The position numbers and the translations under genes were made by a program. From positions 13,977,980 through 14,041,979 of the forward strand of contig NC_044916.1 in the NCBI RefSeq assembly GCF_003576645.1: DNA of 64,000 bases, in the 5' to 3' direction. Below are positions 32,087 through 43,485 of this stretch, one piece after another. Origin of the DNA: Ipomoea triloba (taxonomy: Eukaryota > Streptophyta > Magnoliopsida > Solanales > Convolvulaceae). Numbering within the stretch: the stretch's first letter is position 1; each line of letters starts with the position of its first letter. A model generated the notes under the pieces. That model did not search any database, was not told the DNA's origin, and saw only the letters and a list, made by a program, of their open reading frames with translations.

Positions 32087-35000
32087 ATGGCGTCTGAATC
32101 ATCATCTTCTTCATCTTCATCATCATCCTCCAGTGCATACCAGAGAGAGCTAGACCACATACGCTCTCAGATTAAACAAGTCAAGGCAGGAAGCATCCTT
32201 GACAAAGATGGCTTCATCACCCACTCGCCAAATCCAACAATGGCGGAGAGAGTCTTGAAGAAATTTGAGAAGGCAGGACTAATGCGGTACATGACGCATG
32301 ACTACCGAACCATTCATGACCTCGACTACACAGAATGGTTCGCTCATGCCAAGGTCACGAAGGGCAAGATTGAAAGCCGCTTCAACGAAATAGACATAAC
32401 AATCTCTGTGGGTGATTTACGAGCAGCATTCGACTTTGCTACGTCGGAGGAGGCAGTCAAGCACCTATCGGACTACAACATGGATAAGCAGGAGTTTTGG
32501 GACAAAATCCGATTGGAGACTGCACCACCCAGAGCATCCTCTGCCCTCCGCAGATTTCATTTGAAGGAGAGGTTTGCCCTAGCCGCCGAGCTCATCATAA
32601 AATTCATCCTCGGCAAGGTGTCCGGAACAGACGAAGTCAATCTGGACACTCTGAAAATCCTCCACGCCATCTGGAACAACAACAAGTTGGACTGGGCTCA
32701 CATCATCTTCGACTGCATCAAACACCAAGTGCAAAGCTCAGTTTCCAACTCCGACCTGACAATCTACAAAAAGGTTGGTTTTGGCTTTGTTGTTCAATTT
32801 CTATTAAGACTGAAGGGCTTCGAACTGAGGGAAGGGCGAGAGGTTCATCGGAATACCTATATGGGTAGAACGAAACCTCAAGCTAAGGCAAAAGGTGCTA
32901 AGGATGCATCTTCACCCTCAAAGCCTAAGGGAAGGGGCAAAAGGAAAGCCCCAGCTAAGGAGAAGCGCTCTGATGACGAGCTTTTGGACACCCTAGTCAA
33001 GAGGGTTGAATTGAAAAGGAAGGCCAAGAGGACCAAGACTGCTGCTGTCACCCAGGTTCGAGAGGTGACACCGTCCGTTATACAAGTACCATTTGAGGAC
33101 AGGGCACAAGCCCAGGGGGAACCTCAGGCTACACTGGCCACTGAGGTTGAGAGAGTGCCCCCTACCAAGTCCCTGTCAGGAACTTTAAATGTTGATATAC
33201 TTGCTGTTGATGATGCTGAGGATGGTGATGAATCTGTTGGTTTGCCTCAAGAGGAGGCTCGAGAAGTTGAAGGTACTGGGATCAGTGATCCAGTACAGGG
33301 TATTGTTGAGGAACCACGACAGGTGGTTCGAGAGGTAGATATTCCAGCAGCTGAAGATCTAGATTGTGTGGTGGCTGCTGATGGTCAGGGCACTGTGGTC
33401 AGGAACCCAGTGCAAGCTTTTCTGAATGATGGGTTAACACATGATCTCTCGGTTGTTCGAGAGATAACTGCACAAGCTGTGGAGTGTGCATCAGCAACAG
33501 AAATCCTACCTGCTGACTCTGATGAGCTGAATGCTGAAATCACATCTCGATTGAATCAAAGTGTTGAGAATGTATCGAGTTTGGACGACTTCTCCAGAGT
33601 ACTTCGCTGGATCAACTGGAGAACAGGTCCCTTTGATCAATTGATCTCAAGAGCAGCAGAGATGGAGGCTGAGGAACGATTTGCACTAAACTGGTTAGAT
33701 CTCACTGAAATCCCAGCCGACGAGCTTCAAAACCGTGCCCATGAGATGCAAGTAATCAGGAGTAATCTTGGTCGATCTGACAAAGGAAAGGGCATAGCTG
33801 TTGATGCACAAGAAGATGAAGCCGAGCCTGAAGAAGATCCTGAACTAGATGCTCAATTTCGAGAGGATATCAGGCTTGCCACAGCAATATCCTTGGGACA
33901 AAGTGTAGAACACACGAGAGGTCCAGGAGAGACCTCTGGGGTTGCTCGAGATGATGCTGACACTCCTACTCCAACTGCAGCAATCCCCTTGTCCCAAGTG
34001 AGTGAATCTGCTCTAGAAGACCAGGTAGCTTCGAGAGGTGAATCCGAGACCTCTGAGGCACATGAGGTGGCACCTAACTCTGTCTTACTACTGCCACCAC
34101 CTGAGTCCACACCCTCGAATGCAACAGATGAAGCTCAGACAGTTCGAGAGGGTGAAATTTTGTTGCTCCAACTCCCAGGCTTTCCCATCGATATGGTTAA
34201 TAGGGAAAGGTGGAGTGCACCAGTTGCTCCTGAGATAATAGATATTCCAGATTCACCAGAGCATACTGAAGTGCAAACAAGTGAGCAACAAGAGCAGAAT
34301 GAGGAGAACCCTGCTGGTTCGAGAGTTGAGGTTCAAGAAGGTGGAAACCGGGAAGCACCTGCCGATGAATCAACTCCTCCAGTAGATGATCACGTTCCCA
34401 GCACTGGTTCGAGAGGTAGTGTTGAGGGGGAACCTCAATCAGATGGAAACCGGGAAGCATCTGATGCAGAGACTCCCACCTTGGCCAATCCTACCTTACC
34501 AGCAGCTGAAGCTGAGGCTCCAGGTTCGAGAGGTGAAGAGCAAGAAGTGATCCATCCCTCAGGTGGAAACCGGGAAGCACCTGATATGGAGCTACCTTCG
34601 AGCTCTGATCCCAGTGTCCCTGCTGAACCTCAGGAAGTCAGTCGAGAGGTGGAATCACGAATGCAAGTCATGGGTGGAAATCTGGAAGCACCCAAGTCCC
34701 CTCCGACTAGAGGTACCACTCAATCTTCTTCTCCTTCTTCTTCTGACTTTGATCAACAGGCCGAACGAGCTTTCATTGGCGAGGTGCGTCAATTCATGGC
34801 TGATCAATCTCAGAGGATGGCTCAACTTGAGCATGTACTTGCTGTTGTTCGAAACGCTGCAATACCTGTGACTGGCTCCGGTGACTCCCAAGCCAATCAC
34901 GAAGAACTTCTCGAACAAGCAGTGTGGGCTGAGAATGCAGCACAAAGGGCTGCGGATGAGGCTGCGGTAGCTCGAGCAGAGACTGAAAGGATGAGAACTG

Positions 35001-35704
35001 AATTCGCCGAGTTACGAGCAGAACTTCAAGCCCACCAACGCTCAAGTGAACTTCGACAGGATGTGATGCAAACCATACTCACTGACCTGTCGCACCAAAT
35101 GCCTGCCCAAATCCATGCACTCTTCGACGGTTTGTCCTCCTTACTTTCCCTCCGCTATGATGCCAACAAGGGGGAAAAGAAGACTCAGGGAGGGACTTCA
35201 ACCAGCAAGAAGAGGGCGGCAAGTGAACCAGCTGGACCTCCTCCTCCTCCAAAAGTTCCAAAGTCAACAAGAAAACAAATGGAGGAAGCTGAAAGAGCAG
35301 ATATGTTAAGGATCCAGCGTTCACTGGAAATAGGAGAAAGAAGAGAAGAAGACAAGGAAATCAGAAGAAAGAAACAAGAACAACAAACAGCCAAAGAGAA
35401 GAGAGACAAGCTACTCCTACAGAGCTACAAGGCAGGGACCAAAGAAGACTCAAACGAATATCTTCATGGAATCATAGTAAGTCTTCTTACCAAAACTGAC
35501 TTAGCTCTTCATAGCGGTCTCACTCTTCCGGAATGCATCGAATGGTGGAGAGATGGGGTGATTGAAGGCAACTTCATAGGTGAAGCCTTTGTCAATTACC
35601 TTCACCTGGATATATCAAACGAATATCTAGAGCAGGTGAACTTTGAAGACCTCCACAAGACACGAGCAGCCATAAACGAGAAGAGGAAAGCGAATAAGCA
35701 GTAA
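32087..35704 (+). CDS. Sirevirus third ORF, 'env-like' protein of 1205 aa
   Basis: A long intact ORF between pol and the 3' LTR, the place of the so-called env-like gene of Sireviruses; its function is unproven. A serine run (residues 5-16) is followed by a conserved-looking folded region (about 20-260) with a LKILHAIWN-type helix. Basic segments follow (about 270-320), then a long acidic, Pro/Ser/Glu-rich low-complexity middle with four repeats carrying GNREAP (about 740-870). Alanine-rich and charged coiled coils (about 945-1020 and 1065-1115) lead to a compact C-terminus. I see no signal peptide or clear transmembrane segment, so 'envelope' is doubtful. Nine TTCGAGAG motifs fall in the middle region. 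Confidence 0.85.
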   Translation: MASESSSSSSSSSSSSAYQRELDHIRSQIKQVKAGSILDKDGFITHSPNPTMAERVLKKFEKAGLMRYMTHDYRTIHDLDYTEWFAHAKVTKGKIESRFNEIDITISVGDLRAAFDFATSEEAVKHLSDYNMDKQEFWDKIRLETAPPRASSALRRFHLKERFALAAELIIKFILGKVSGTDEVNLDTLKILHAIWNNNKLDWAHIIFDCIKHQVQSSVSNSDLTIYKKVGFGFVVQFLLRLKGFELREGREVHRNTYMGRTKPQAKAKGAKDASSPSKPKGRGKRKAPAKEKRSDDELLDTLVKRVELKRKAKRTKTAAVTQVREVTPSVIQVPFEDRAQAQGEPQATLATEVERVPPTKSLSGTLNVDILAVDDAEDGDESVGLPQEEAREVEGTGISDPVQGIVEEPRQVVREVDIPAAEDLDCVVAADGQGTVVRNPVQAFLNDGLTHDLSVVREITAQAVECASATEILPADSDELNAEITSRLNQSVENVSSLDDFSRVLRWINWRTGPFDQLISRAAEMEAEERFALNWLDLTEIPADELQNRAHEMQVIRSNLGRSDKGKGIAVDAQEDEAEPEEDPELDAQFREDIRLATAISLGQSVEHTRGPGETSGVARDDADTPTPTAAIPLSQVSESALEDQVASRGESETSEAHEVAPNSVLLLPPPESTPSNATDEAQTVREGEILLLQLPGFPIDMVNRERWSAPVAPEIIDIPDSPEHTEVQTSEQQEQNEENPAGSRVEVQEGGNREAPADESTPPVDDHVPSTGSRGSVEGEPQSDGNREASDAETPTLANPTLPAAEAEAPGSRGEEQEVIHPSGGNREAPDMELPSSSDPSVPAEPQEVSREVESRMQVMGGNLEAPKSPPTRGTTQSSSPSSSDFDQQAERAFIGEVRQFMADQSQRMAQLEHVLAVVRNAAIPVTGSGDSQANHEELLEQAVWAENAAQRAADEAAVARAETERMRTEFAELRAELQAHQRSSELRQDVMQTILTDLSHQMPAQIHALFDGLSSLLSLRYDANKGEKKTQGGTSTSKKRAASEPAGPPPPPKVPKSTRKQMEEAERADMLRIQRSLEIGERREEDKEIRRKKQEQQTAKEKRDKLLLQSYKAGTKEDSNEYLHGIIVSLLTKTDLALHSGLTLPECIEWWRDGVIEGNFIGEAFVNYLHLDISNEYLEQVNFEDLHKTRAAINEKRKANKQ
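34311..34700 (+). repeat. Imperfect tandem repeats within third ORF
   Basis: Four units of about 90-120 bp. Each joins a TTCGAGAG-type box (34318, 34408, 34525; a variant at 34642) to a 'ggaaaccgggaagcacctg' box (about 34344, 34445, 34565; a degenerate copy at 34676). Confidence 0.8.
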
Positions 35705-35947
35705 GCTCTCGATGTCTACATGCATTCGAATTTGATGTTGTTCTTTATCTTCTCTCTTTTCTGCTAAAGCCCTGTAAAACACTCCTGTTATGATAATATA
35801 TATATCTTTTGTTGGGGTGTTGCGTGAGTTTGGTTATTCTTGCTTTAGTAGATCAGTTGTCAAACTTACCATATGCGCTGAAAATAAAATCAATGCTTTT
35901 TCTTTTTCAAATCAGCCATATAAGTAAGTATAAGTGTTGGCATCATC
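35705..35947 (+). other. Sirevirus A 3' untranslated segment
   Basis: T-rich, non-coding, with a TATATATAT stretch near 35796. Nothing else recognised. Confidence 0.7.
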
Positions 35948-35961
35948 AAAAAGGGGGAAAT
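35948..35961 (+). other. Polypurine tract of Sirevirus A
   Basis: AAAAAGGGGGAAA followed by T, directly before the 3' LTR at 35962; primes plus-strand synthesis. Confidence 0.93.
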
Positions 35962-37645
35962 TGTTAGGAACATCATGTAATAGGTTTTGATGATACCAAC
36001 TGTTAAGTAAGAATCCCCAAGTCTCGATACATAGGCAAAACAATGTAAGTTCGATAAGTAAACTAAGAGCGAAAATACAACCGGGTAATTTGAGCTCAAC
36101 TCGGGAAATATTTAAGCTTAAGGTAAACTTGTTTGAACAACTTAGAAGTTTTCGTGTTGTAAGCAAACAGATAGATCAGAAGCAGGCACGAGACAACTCT
36201 GGAGGAATAAGGGTCTACGAGACATCAACTAAGTCTCGAGACACAAGCCAAGTTCGAGAGGTAAGGACCTCTCGATATACCTATCGAGTTCGAGACGTAA
36301 AGAATATTCGAGAGATAGAACTCTCGATACATGGGATTGAAACATCAAGTGGTCGAGACATCTTTTATGGTCTCGATAAACCGGCACTTCTCCAAGAGGC
36401 TGAATGTTAGTCAACATGTGCAGATAAAATACTCTAAGTTTGGAGAAGAAGAATATCATGGAGATAAAATATTGAAGAGGTGCTGAGCGGGAGGTTTCAA
36501 AATGGACGGAAGTGGATGACACGTCAGACCTCCACCACAAACGGTCAAGAAGTGCACCAATCCTGAAGTGGTCAGATTCCCCAAACAAGGAATGATGGGA
36601 ACATAAAAAGAGTAACTTTATCCAAAAGAAGCAAGTGAAGCATGAACTCAAGAAAGTGGAATATGGAATATTCACTACAAAACAAAAGGCTCAAGTTACA
36701 AGACCACTACTCCATGAAAAATGCTGAAATTGTGCAAAGACCCATGTTCGGCGTGGGAGACCAATTTCAAACGGAATAGTTTTCCCTCCAACGGAACTAT
36801 TCTTCTACTCTCATATATAAGGACGTAAAGACACAGAAGAAAAAGGGGTTGTAAAAGAGGTCAAGAGGTTAACAAGAGGTGTCTGATAAAAACGTTCCAG
36901 TGCAAAGTGCTTAACTTGGAATATCATCCTGATATTCAAAATAGCGAGAAAACACATCTTAGTGTTTCAAGAGAGTTACAAAGCTTAAACTGTTATACAT
37001 CCAGAAGGTGACCAAAGCTGCTCTACATCGAAGTTGATTCAACGATAGCTTGTGGTCAGATTGGAGTCTGTTACATTCAACTGTGACAACCAAAAACACC
37101 TTGCTTTGGATTAAGCAAGAGAGGTGGAGTAACCTGGCAGCTGTCCGAGTGAAAGAAACCTGAGGCTTGACGCGGGCTTGGTGATCAAAGGTCAAGTGCT
37201 CGAGAGGTGGAGTAACTGGAAGCGGGGCGAAAAACCTGAGGCTTGAGGCGGGCTTCGTGATCAAAGCTCAAGCGCTCGATATTGTACTAAAAAGGGAAGT
37301 TTTTAGTGCAATCCTTCCAGGGAGTTTCTGGAAGAAGAGTGGACGTAGGCGGGTTGGCCGAACCACTTAAAAATCTCTCTTGCATTTACTTACTGCTTTT
37401 ATCTCTCGCTAACCTCTCGATTGCACTACATATAAACACACCTCTCGAACTAACTCAAACTCGTGCTAACTAAAAGGGGATAACATTTCCGCTGCGCATA
37501 AAACTTTGTCTTCACCTCGTGAGGTATCGAACCTAAACATCCTAAGTTCAATACACACGAGAGGTCGAAAAGATTTGCAAAATCTTATACAAGTCTATTC
37601 ACCCCCCCCCCTCTAGACTTGTACCCCATCCCCTTGGGACCAACA
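35962..37645 (+). repeat. 3' LTR of Sirevirus A (1684 bp)
   Basis: Closely similar to the 5' LTR with scattered substitutions, a shorter tandem repeat (37129-37278) and a longer C-run near the end. TATA-like TATATAAG at 36814. Followed by target duplication CACGA. Confidence 0.93.
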
Positions 37646-39174
37646 CACGATACCCATTAAACACGCAATAATAATTATGGGATAGCATAGTAGGTTTGCG
37701 GTGACTTCGGTGAATAAACTTTTTGAAGAGAAGGTGTTGGTTTATTCGTATTAACTCTAGTGTATGAGGTCTGTTTATGTCTATGATGGAGTAGAAATTT
37801 TGCTCTTGTCATTGGTTCATAATCCATAAGCCAGTCCTCATCACTAGGATATAGAGTACCTTCTCCGCCTCTATGCTTGCTAGGAACCTTTTTGAAATTC
37901 TTGACATTACTCGGGTAAGAGTTCGGTCTTCCCTGAGGCATACCCTTGCGTTGCCTCTGTGAGTAATGTTGCCTCTTGTTGCCTAGGAATTTTCCTGTAA
38001 ATCGGTTATTCCCATTTGGTTGACCATTTGCAATACGACCATGATGGTTCGGTACGCGAGGTCTATACCGAGGGGTCTGATGACTTCTCGGGTTACCGTT
38101 TTGGAAATTCCCTCTCGTAGGTTCCACAATACGTGTTTCAGTCGAATCAATAAATCGACTCGTTGATTGTGGTTCTGTTCCATTTATGGCGTTAATCACT
38201 GGCTCAAGATTTTCAGTTTGTCCTTAGATAAAGATAGAACTTAAACCTCCACTAGTAGAAAGGTCAGTTGGTCGTGTTAAGAGAATATGTTGATGAGAGC
38301 TGGAGCTATAGCCGAGTCCGGTTCTACTCCCTGATGGTCTTTGATCATCTACCATTCGATCCATTAATCTGGATGAATTTGTAAATGTCGCAAGTACTGC
38401 ACGCAAATTTTGCTCTCTATCATCCTTCGCTTTACACTCTTCCTCAAGAAGATGAACTTGCTTCTCAAGTTGGCTTATAGATTCAAGCATCTCAGCATTG
38501 TTGGACCTTAAGTCCTCGAGATCTTGTCTTTCTACCAATAGCTTGGCATTCTCTTCTTTGAGCTTAAAGTGTGAATCCTCAATACCATCAAAACTCTTCA
38601 TCATTCTTTCGAATGCTTCCCTAGGGTTTTCATGATATATGGATTCGGAACTATAATTAGAAGAGTGGTTTTGTGACGTTACCTCTTCTTCATCTGCCAT
38701 AAGGCACAATTCTTCATCTGAGTCTTCTTGACTGAGGAGACACAGTAGTCCCTTCTCATCCTCCGAACTGTCACTTTCTGAACTAGAGTTGGACGTGCAT
38801 GACTCGTCGTTATTTTCTCCTGACTTCTCTTCTACAGCTAGAGCCTTCCTTCGCCTATCATTCTTCTGATTTTTGTTTGGCTCTTCGTCAGCATCATTTG
38901 GTGCATTCTTCGGGTTGTGTTAGTTTCCCGAATTCTTCTTGTAGTTGTGCTCGTCCTGATGCTTCTTGACAATAGGATATGGACATTCAACTTTGAAGTG
39001 TCCAGGTTTTCGGTAGTTGTAACACAGCACTTGTATTTCATCCTTTTCATGTGTTCTAGATCCACTAGCCTTGTCATTGCTTTGGTACTTCGTTATTCTC
39101 GTCTTGTCAGAGTTATCATAGGACTGATTCTTTCGCATGAATCTTTTGAACCTTCTCATGAACAAAGCAAGCTG
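37646..39174 (-). pseudogene. gag: Sirevirus B gag, C-terminal two-thirds (first, redundant copy)
   Basis: The minus-strand gag of the host element resumes after the Sirevirus A insertion. Basic C-terminal domain 37675-38199, coiled coil 38224-38709 and acidic region are readable in one frame broken by stops. The same stretch recurs at 39395-40923 because of an unmerged overlap ending at the N at 39175, so only one copy should be counted. Confidence 0.88.
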
Positions 39175-39175
39175 N

Positions 39176-39394
39176 TGCATATAATCACACCTCTCGAACT
39201 AACCCAAACTCGTGCTAACTAAAAGGGGATAACATTTCCGCTGCGCATAAAACTTTGTCTTCACCTCGTGAGGTATCGAACCTAAACATCCTAAGTTCAA
39301 TACACACGAGAGGTCGAAAAGATTTGCAAAATCTTATACAAGTCTATTCACCCCCCCCCCTCTAGACTTGTACCCCATCCCCTTGGGACCAACA
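39176..39394 (+). repeat. Redundant fragment of Sirevirus A 3' LTR end
   Basis: It duplicates 37427-37645 after the N at 39175. Its first about 35 bases match the 5' LTR variant (25609 onward) better than the 3' LTR, while its 10-C run matches the 3' LTR, suggesting a chimeric contig end. Confidence 0.85.
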
Positions 39395-39399
39395 CACGA

Positions 39400-41418
39400 T
39401 ACCCATTAAACACGCAATAATAATTATGGGATAGCATAGTAGGTTTGCGGTGACTTCGGTGAATAAACTTTTTGAAGAGAAGGTGTTGGTTTATTCGTAT
39501 TAACTCTAGTGTATGAGGTCTGTTTATGTCTATGATGGAGTAGAAATTTTGCTCTTGTCATTGGTTCATAATCCATAAGCCAGTCCTCATCACTAGGATA
39601 TAGAGTACCTTCTCCGCCTCTATGCTTGCTAGGAACCTTTTTGAAATTCTTGACATTACTCGGGTAAGAGTTCGGTCTTCCCTGAGGCATACCCTTGCGT
39701 TGCCTCTGTGAGTAATGTTGCCTCTTGTTGCCTAGGAATTTTCCTGTAAATCGGTTATTCCCATTTGGTTGACCATTTGCAATACGACCATGATGGTTCG
39801 GTACGCGAGGTCTATACCGAGGGGTCTGATGACTTCTCGGGTTACCGTTTTGGAAATTCCCTCTCGTAGGTTCCACAATACGTGTTTCAGTCGAATCAAT
39901 AAATCGACTCGTTGATTGTGGTTCTGTTCCATTTATGGCGTTAATCACTGGCTCAAGATTTTCAGTTTGTCCTTAGATAAAGATAGAACTTAAACCTCCA
40001 CTAGTAGAAAGGTCAGTTGGTCGTGTTAAGAGAATATGTTGATGAGAGCTGGAGCTATAGCCGAGTCCGGTTCTACTCCCTGATGGTCTTTGATCATCTA
40101 CCATTCGATCCATTAATCTGGATGAATTTGTAAATGTCGCAAGTACTGCACGCAAATTTTGCTCTCTATCATCCTTCGCTTTACACTCTTCCTCAAGAAG
40201 ATGAACTTGCTTCTCAAGTTGGCTTATAGATTCAAGCATCTCAGCATTGTTGGACCTTAAGTCCTCGAGATCTTGTCTTTCTACCAATAGCTTGGCATTC
40301 TCTTCTTTGAGCTTAAAGTGTGAATCCTCAATACCATCAAAACTCTTCATCATTCTTTCGAATGCTTCCCTAGGGTTTTCATGATATATGGATTCGGAAC
40401 TATAATTAGAAGAGTGGTTTTGTGACGTTACCTCTTCTTCATCTGCCATAAGGCACAATTCTTCATCTGAGTCTTCTTGACTGAGGAGACACAGTAGTCC
40501 CTTCTCATCCTCCGAACTGTCACTTTCTGAACTAGAGTTGGACGTGCATGACTCGTCGTTATTTTCTCCTGACTTCTCTTCTACAGCTAGAGCCTTCCTT
40601 CGCCTATCATTCTTCTGATTTTTGTTTGGCTCTTCGTCAGCATCATTTGGTGCATTCTTCGGGTTGTGTTAGTTTCCCGAATTCTTCTTGTAGTTGTGCT
40701 CGTCCTGATGCTTCTTGACAATAGGATATGGACATTCAACTTTGAAGTGTCCAGGTTTTCGGTAGTTGTAACACAGCACTTGTATTTCATCCTTTTCATG
40801 TGTTCTAGATCCACTAGCCTTGTCATTGCTTTGGTACTTCGTTATTCTCGTCTTGTCAGAGTTATCATAGGACTGATTCTTTCGCATGAATCTTTTGAAC
40901 CTTCTCATGAACAAAGCAAGCTGATCGTCAGTGAAAAAATCAGATGAGGGGTTAGTATTTGACCTTGGTGTTGATGATGAAGGTTGATGATTTGCAACTA
41001 AGGCTATGTTTCTCGTCTCAGGTTCTTCATCATTTTGTGCTTCCTTCTCGAACTCGTAGGCTTTCAGATCAGTGAAGATCTGAGTAGTACTCGTGGTTTT
41101 GAGGTCTCGATGATCACGCATGGCTACTACTTTCATTTCCCAGCTTTTGGGCAGTCCTCGGAGAATCTTCAAATTTATCTCCTTTTGTGATAACTTTTTC
41201 TTGTCAAGATCATTGATCTCCATTAGTAGCTTTATGAACCGAGCTTCAATTTCAGTTATGGACTCCTTTGGATTGAGTTTGAAATCTTCAAAGTTCTTCA
41301 TGGCAATTGTCAACTTGTTCTCCTTCTCTTGTTCGTCTCCATCACCTATGAGCATAAGCACATCCTAGATATCTTTAGCAGTATTGCACTTTCTTACTCT
41401 CGAAAACAATGATTCGTC
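39400..41418 (-). pseudogene. gag: Sirevirus B gag, main body (second, more complete copy)
   Basis: One minus-strand frame runs from 41418 to about 39424: the gag core (LMLIGDGDEQEKENK, LRGLPKSWEMKVV), a CCHC knuckle whose second Cys is Tyr, an acidic tract, a leucine-rich coiled coil and a basic C-terminus. Stops interrupt it at about 41366 (TAG where Trp is conserved), 40671 (TAA) and 39975 (TAA). Its N-terminus continues at 43486 beyond the hAT insertion. It is a dead structural gene, about 70 codons longer than the segments shown once the N-terminus is added. Confidence 0.9.
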
Positions 41419-41426
41419 CAATGCCT

Positions 41427-43477
41427 TAGGGTTGGGCACGGGTCGGGTTCGGGTTCGACCCGAGGTTATTTGGGCCACCCGAAATATTTCGGGCTCATCA
41501 TTTTCAAGCCCGAAACCAAACCGTGATAGAAGAAATATGCATCGGGTTCGGGTCACTGCACCCGAAATTATTCTAGCTTGTTATTTTCATTTATAACTCT
41601 CCATTGTTTGAAGTTTATACATAATGTATTATTGTTTTCTATAAAATAATTTATATTTTGTTAAAAATTAAAAAGTTTATTCATGTTTCATTTAGGTAGG
41701 GTTTTCGCTAATTACTAAATTCCTTTTTTAATTTAAAAAATACATAGCAACTGATCTACCCTCTAAGTTGGGGGGCAACAAAAAAAAAAAAAAAACAGAT
41801 TCAGTTTTGTAGGCTTTTTAATTGTTTATTACAGCTTTTGATATCACCGATGCACATAGATTCACTTTTTACTTTTTTTATTGTTTATTGCAGCTCTTGA
41901 TATCACCAATGCACCGATTAGTCCATGTCCATCCATCAATGCTAGTCCATTCATTAATGTTAATGGAAATACAAACTACAAAGGAACCAGAACCATCAAG
42001 AACATTGCAGCCTGCAAATTAAAAAAATATGAATGAGAAAGATAAATTGAATATTTAGTTTGATTTGCATATTACTTAAAAGGCAAAAATATGTCCTATT
42101 GTTAATAAAATAGAAAATAAAAATATAACATTTTGCAACAGAATAGCATATACAATAATACAAAAGTTAAATTGTTAAGCTATTTCATCTCAAACAATAA
42201 ATACAAAGACAAACTAATATAAGAATAACATACTAATCAACAATCAACAATACAAGTAATGTAAAAATAAAATGTTTTTTCTGGAAGTCAACAGAAAGTA
42301 ATAAATTAATAATTTAGAAAATAAGAATGCTTTGGGCACAACAAAAAAAATTGCATCAGAAGCAAAATCAAAATTTCAATCCATAGAGACATACAGTTAA
42401 GCATCTGCCAAACTCCCAAAAATAAAAATGTAAAAATAAAATCTTTTTCAGTATATAATAATTAAAGTAAACTCCAAAAAGATAGAAAATTATTAGAAAT
42501 ATATATATGAAGTATGAACATCTACTTTCTAAACACAAAAAAATAAAAATTAAAAGTATAGAACTATTCATCAACAAATTCAAGAATACACAAAAACACA
42601 TATATTGACATATGGGAAATTTTTGGCAATAATACAAAAGGGAAATTAAAAAAACTATTAAAGATTTAATTTTCTGAAGAAAAAAAACAAAAAAAAAAAC
42701 AGACAAATAAAGTAAATGTTACCTGTTAGATTATCATGGCCAAAGGCTTTGACGGCGTCCTTTGAGTAGCGGGCTGGTGAACAACGGTCACAACTCACAA
42801 GTCAAGTTGAAGCCCCAAAGGAGATTTCTTAAATAGAGAGTTGAGAGGTCAGAGGAGATTCAAAGTTCAAGCGAGAGAGGGACTCACCGGGAGTGACTGA
42901 GTAACTAAAGCAAAGGCGAGACTTGAGAGAGCGGAGGGTAGAGAACCCGAGACGCCGAAGTGAGAGTCAGAGATGCCAGGGTGAGAATCGGAGACGCCAG
43001 GGAGACGCGGGGTGAGAATCGGAGACGCCGAGGTGAGAATCAAAAACGTCAGGGCGAGAAGCAGAGCCGCGGAAAGTGTGTGAGAGATGAGAGACGGAGA
43101 CGGGAGAAGGTGAGAGTCTGAGAGACACGGAGAGTGAGAGATGAGATCTGAGATGTAGAGAGAGTAGAGAGGAGAGGGCAATTCACGAGAGAGAAACAAG
43201 AAAGAAGAGAGAGGGAAAGAAGTGCGAATGAAAGGAGGCGGAAGACGAAGAGTATTGTCTGTAACCCTAAAACTATTATTTATAGTATCCATATAATTTC
43301 GGGTTTCGGGTCGAATCCGACTCTAATTTTTCAAATCCGACATCCGAACCGAAGAGCAGCATTGCAATACGGTTCGGATCGGGTTGGACCCGAAACGGGT
43401 CGAATCCGATCCGATTTCAACTTTTTCGGGTCGAACCCGCGAAAATTCGGGCTTGACCCGAAATGTGCCCAACCCTA
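41427..43477. mobile_element. Non-autonomous hAT transposon (2051 bp)
   Basis: Terminal inverted repeats TAGGGTTGGGCAC (perfect over 13 bp) are flanked by CAATGCCT (41419-41426) and TAATGCCT (43478-43485), an 8-bp duplication with one change, as expected for hAT. Excision in silico restores the Sirevirus B gag frame. GGGTTCG-rich, self-complementary subterminal sequence lies at both ends. No transposase ORF. The interior is A/T-rich on the left and GAGA-rich at 42840-43220; no gene recognised. Confidence 0.92.
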
Positions 43478-43485
43478 TAATGCCT

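Larger units (their letters stand above)
24014..37645 (+). mobile_element. Complete Sirevirus A (Ty1/copia), 13.6 kb with third ORF
   Basis: LTRs 24014-25825 and 35962-37645 both begin TGTTAGGAAC and end GGGACCAACA. The flanking CACGA at 24009-24013 and 37646-37650 is a perfect target-site duplication. Order is PBS, gag, protease-integrase-RT-RNase H, long third ORF, PPT, which is the Sirevirus layout. It interrupts the Sirevirus B gag. Coding capacity looks near intact: the pol break at 29092 is an assembly join, a one-base frameshift sits near 30387, and RNase H runs into a 728-N gap. LTRs are closely similar, indicating a young insertion. Confidence 0.93.

Noticed and set aside
37675..40458. 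Apparent tandem duplication of the Sirevirus B gag
   Set aside because: The second copy begins right after a single N with a constant 1749 offset; best explained as an unmerged overlap rather than a biological duplication.
42867..43292. Ser/Leu/Pro-rich ORF in the hAT interior
   Set aside because: Derived from a GAGA-rich low-complexity tract; no hAT transposase motif.
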